The notes beneath the pieces were generated by a model. The model was not told the DNA's origin, searched no databases, and saw only the letters and a program-made list of their open reading frames with translations. Below are positions 6,812 through 8,321 of a DNA stretch of 8,321 nt, piece after piece. Each line of letters starts with the position of its first letter. The stretch's first letter is position 1. The DNA is from Chloroflexota bacterium (lineage in GTDB: Bacteria; Chloroflexota; Dehalococcoidia; UBA2247; RBG-13-53-26), in the NCBI GenBank assembly GCA_017885485.1, contig JAFNFZ010000170.1:1-8321 (forward strand). Direction: 5' to 3'. Both the position numbers and the translations under genes were made by a program.

Positions 6812-7696
6812 TCAGGCCTCTTCGAAAGAGACTCCATTGCTCCTCAGGAACTCCTTCAACACTTCGACATGAATGCAGTGCCCCACATGCAGGAACGCGC
6901 TGTCTCTCACTTTCTTCTTCACGCCACCTCGAACAACTTCCTGGTCAACATCGAAGTTCAAGTCCAAATGATTTGTTGCGGACTGCATGCCCCATACTCT
7001 TCCATCAACATCGAATACCGGACAACCGCTCTGTCCTCGCAGACCAGGCGTGCTAAGCTCAAAACCAAACATGTTCTGCTGATCGTCGACCAAGTGACGA
7101 GTCAACATCCCCTCAATTGGGAATATTGGCGTGATATCCTTCCCTGTGGCGGTCCACTCAATCGTATCCTTCGATGCGTCATAGCGATAGTTTGTGAATT
7201 CAGGAAAGGGAAACCCTAATCGGCAAAGGAACTTCCCTTGCTTGAGATCAGACCCGTTCTTGGCAAATACCGGAAATGATGAACACAACAACCTCGTGAA
7301 TTCCTCGAAGTGAAGTACAGCGACATCGTACCTTGGATGGTTATGCATTGTGATCCTAGTTGGGCCCTCAATACAATTGACGAATCTATTCTTGATCTCG
7401 AACACTTTCTTTCGATCGACCTGAAACTTCTGCTCAAGTTCTCGTCGAATCTGTTTCTCCTTCTTCTTCCCTGACATGGCCGCAAACTCACCGTCAAACT
7501 GCTGTTTCCGAGAGCCAAGTTGTTCCGCACCAACGATTAGGTTAGCAACATGTTTGCACGTCAGTGCCCATCCATCCGAGTTGACAAAGAAAAGAGATGA
7601 GGCTCCCCGAAGAACCTCAGTCGAACCATAGAAACGCTCGATCGTCAACAGTGGCCGTGTGAATTCAGTCGCGACTTCGATTGCCTTCACGAACAC
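6812..7696 (-). CDS. Trypsin-like serine protease, cytoplasmic
   Basis: This 294-aa protein has the chymotrypsin/HtrA-like double-barrel fold. The catalytic triad can be placed as His49 in GWALTCKHVANLI, Asp124 in PRYDVAVLHFE and Ser223 in GLRGQSGCPVFDVDGRVWGMQ. The usual G-x-S-G-G-P is here G-x-S-G-C-P, with Cys225 replacing the second glycine. There is no signal peptide and no PDZ domain, so it acts inside the cell. Between His and Asp is a charged insert (about 60-105) that starts GSRKQQFDGE and is Lys/Glu-rich, perhaps a coiled coil. The start is GTG 7696, with a perfect AGGAGG 8 nt upstream. Related proteases occur as housekeeping quality-control enzymes and as effectors in anti-phage systems; the sequence does not decide between them. 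Confidence 0.85.
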   Translation of the reverse strand: MFVKAIEVATEFTRPLLTIERFYGSTEVLRGASSLFFVNSDGWALTCKHVANLIVGAEQLGSRKQQFDGEFAAMSGKKKEKQIRRELEQKFQVDRKKVFEIKNRFVNCIEGPTRITMHNHPRYDVAVLHFEEFTRLLCSSFPVFAKNGSDLKQGKFLCRLGFPFPEFTNYRYDASKDTIEWTATGKDITPIFPIEGMLTRHLVDDQQNMFGFELSTPGLRGQSGCPVFDVDGRVWGMQSATNHLDLNFDVDQEVVRGGVKKKVRDSAFLHVGHCIHVEVLKEFLRSNGVSFEEA

Positions 7697-7736
7697 CCTG
7701 TGAACCTCCTGAGGTCTTGACCCAACGATCGTCTAG

Positions 7737-7745
7737 AGTATACCA
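7737..7745 (-). promoter_or_regulatory. Extended -10 promoter of the trypsin-like gene
   Basis: On the minus strand TGGTATACT gives an extended -10 (TG-n-TATACT, five of six bases as consensus). No good -35 box lies 16-18 bp upstream, which is common for extended -10 promoters. The start of transcription would be near 7730, inside the palindrome ACGATCGT (7725-7732), and the leader would be about 35 nt. The PAC2 promoter has the same TGGTAT beginning. Confidence 0.5.
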
Positions 7746-7784
7746 TCCTGCTTAAGTCGTGTGGACCTCTCTCAGGCTACCCTG

Positions 7785-7910
7785 CTACGCAGCCTTACCA
7801 TGACACTTCTTCCACTTCCGCCCGCTCCCGCAAGGACAAGGATCATTCCGCCTGGGCATGCCGTGGAGCTTCACGTGAGCAGCCACAGCCTCATCCTCTT
7901 CTCTCGTCAC
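7785..7910 (-). CDS. SEC-C motif mini-protein
   Basis: The C-terminus [19 protein letters not shown] is a complete SEC-C motif (C-x-C-x8-C-H), the zinc-binding tail first known from SecA and found on many small bacterial proteins. The start is uncertain. The frame is open to ATG 8057, but everything above 7966 overlaps the C-terminal coding region of the toxin in another frame and looks like a shadow. GTG 7910 gives 41 aa; ATG 7859 gives 24 aa, little more than the zinc motif. No ribosome site is strong. It may be a genuine mini-protein or the remnant of a larger gene. The protease promoter lies just downstream. Confidence 0.55.
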   Translation of the reverse strand: MTREEDEAVAAHVKLHGMPRRNDPCPCGSGRKWKKCHGKAA

Positions 7911-7965
7911 CCCACTCTTCCCACCGTCTTCTGCTTGAGAGGCTGCGGTTACGACGGGGTTATGC

Positions 7966-8224
7966 CTAACGGTAGGCGTCCCGGCGATGGCGGACGTAGT
8001 GAATGGTGACCTGTCTGGCATCTTCATCGACGCCATAGACCACGCGGTAGTCGCCAACGCGGATGCGGTGAAGTCCTTCTGAGCCAGTCAGTTTGAGGGT
8101 GATGAGATACTGGATCGTCTCTCAGCGAATCGATGCGTCTCAGCACCCGCATCACGGTTGCTCGGGGCAATGAACGGAGGTCCTTCTCAACAGAAGGCTT
8201 GTAGACAATGCTATAAGACGCCAT
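7966..8224 (-). pseudogene. RelE/ParE-type toxin, frameshifted
   Basis: The first part, MASYSIVYKPSVEKDLRSLP and on to RRIDSLRDDP, is a typical RelE-family N-terminus. The frame then runs into nonsense and stops at 8024. In a second frame the remainder continues as [20 protein letters not shown], then [20 protein letters not shown] and AYR to TAG at 7966-7968, the conserved RelE core with its basic and tyrosine residues. Together they make an 86-codon gene plus one base, so the break is a 1-base insertion or 2-base deletion at about 8096-8112. RelE toxins cleave mRNA on the ribosome; this one should be inactive unless the shift is a sequencing error. The ATG overlaps the end of the upstream antitoxin frame by 14 bp, the usual layout. 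Confidence 0.8.
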
Positions 8225-8321
8225 CTTTCTTGAGCCGCCGCTTCATCTCCGCAGCGCTAATCGGTCTCTCGGAGCGGCGCACCGCTACGATGGCAAGATC
8301 GTGCAAATCCTCCTGCATCCT
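8211..8321 (-). CDS. Antitoxin of the RelE-type pair, C-terminal part (5' end outside window)
   Basis: A frame open to the window edge ends at TAG 8211-8213. The visible residues from a Met at 8318 are MQEDLHDLAIVAVRRSERPI, then SAAEMKRRLKKDGVL. The D-L-x-D-L-A helix and the terminal E-M-K-R-R-L-K-K helix are typical of the toxin-binding tail of RelB/Phd-like antitoxins. It overlaps the toxin start by 14 bp, which indicates coupled translation. The Met at 8318 is probably internal, because such antitoxins have a further N-terminal DNA-binding part of about 30-50 residues that would lie outside the window. The pair would repress its own promoter upstream. Confidence 0.65.
   Translation of the reverse strand, partial: RMQEDLHDLAIVAVRRSERPISAAEMKRRLKKDGVL

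Noticed and set aside
7966..8057. Upstream half of the SEC-C frame as coding
   Set aside because: It overlaps the conserved C-terminus of the RelE-like toxin in another frame, so it is most likely a shadow.

Overview
The window is a piece of a moderately GC-rich bacterial chromosome, probably from an anaerobe. Almost every gene lies on the minus strand. The gene set includes an acyl-CoA dehydrogenase with an anaerobe-type electron transfer flavoprotein, a PAC2-family protein and a DUF2284 cysteine-cluster protein. This mix would suit an anaerobic, fatty-acid-degrading bacterium, for example a Dehalococcoidia-like Chloroflexota. That assignment is an inference from gene content and cannot be settled from this sequence.

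Left part (1-4365): the end of an MFS transporter on the plus strand meets, tail to tail with a 5-bp gap, a minus-strand operon read acyl-CoA dehydrogenase - etfB - etfA. The dehydrogenase and etfB overlap by 4 bp (ATGA), and etfA follows after about 11 bp. The three proteins form one redox unit: the dehydrogenase oxidises an acyl-CoA and passes electrons to EtfAB. Upstream of it is a PAC2-family gene with its own recognisable promoter.

Middle (4366-5778): a run of small minus-strand genes, namely a PNPOx-family flavin-binding protein, a 57-65 aa helical protein and a DUF2284 predicted metal-binding protein. The PAC2 leader carries a 40-bp element that recurs near 5959-5998 at 34/40 identity without gaps.

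Right part (about 5780-8321): an accessory-looking, AT-richer segment. It holds a 188-aa protein of unknown function and a cytoplasmic trypsin-like serine protease with a clear AGGAGG/GTG start and an extended -10 promoter. Beyond these lie a tiny SEC-C zinc-binding protein and a RelE/ParE-type toxin-antitoxin pair, in which the toxin is frameshifted and the antitoxin is cut by the window edge.

No rRNA, tRNA, CRISPR array or insertion sequence was seen. The best candidates for something new are the trypsin-like protease with its unknown neighbour, and the dispersed 40-bp element in the PAC2 leader.
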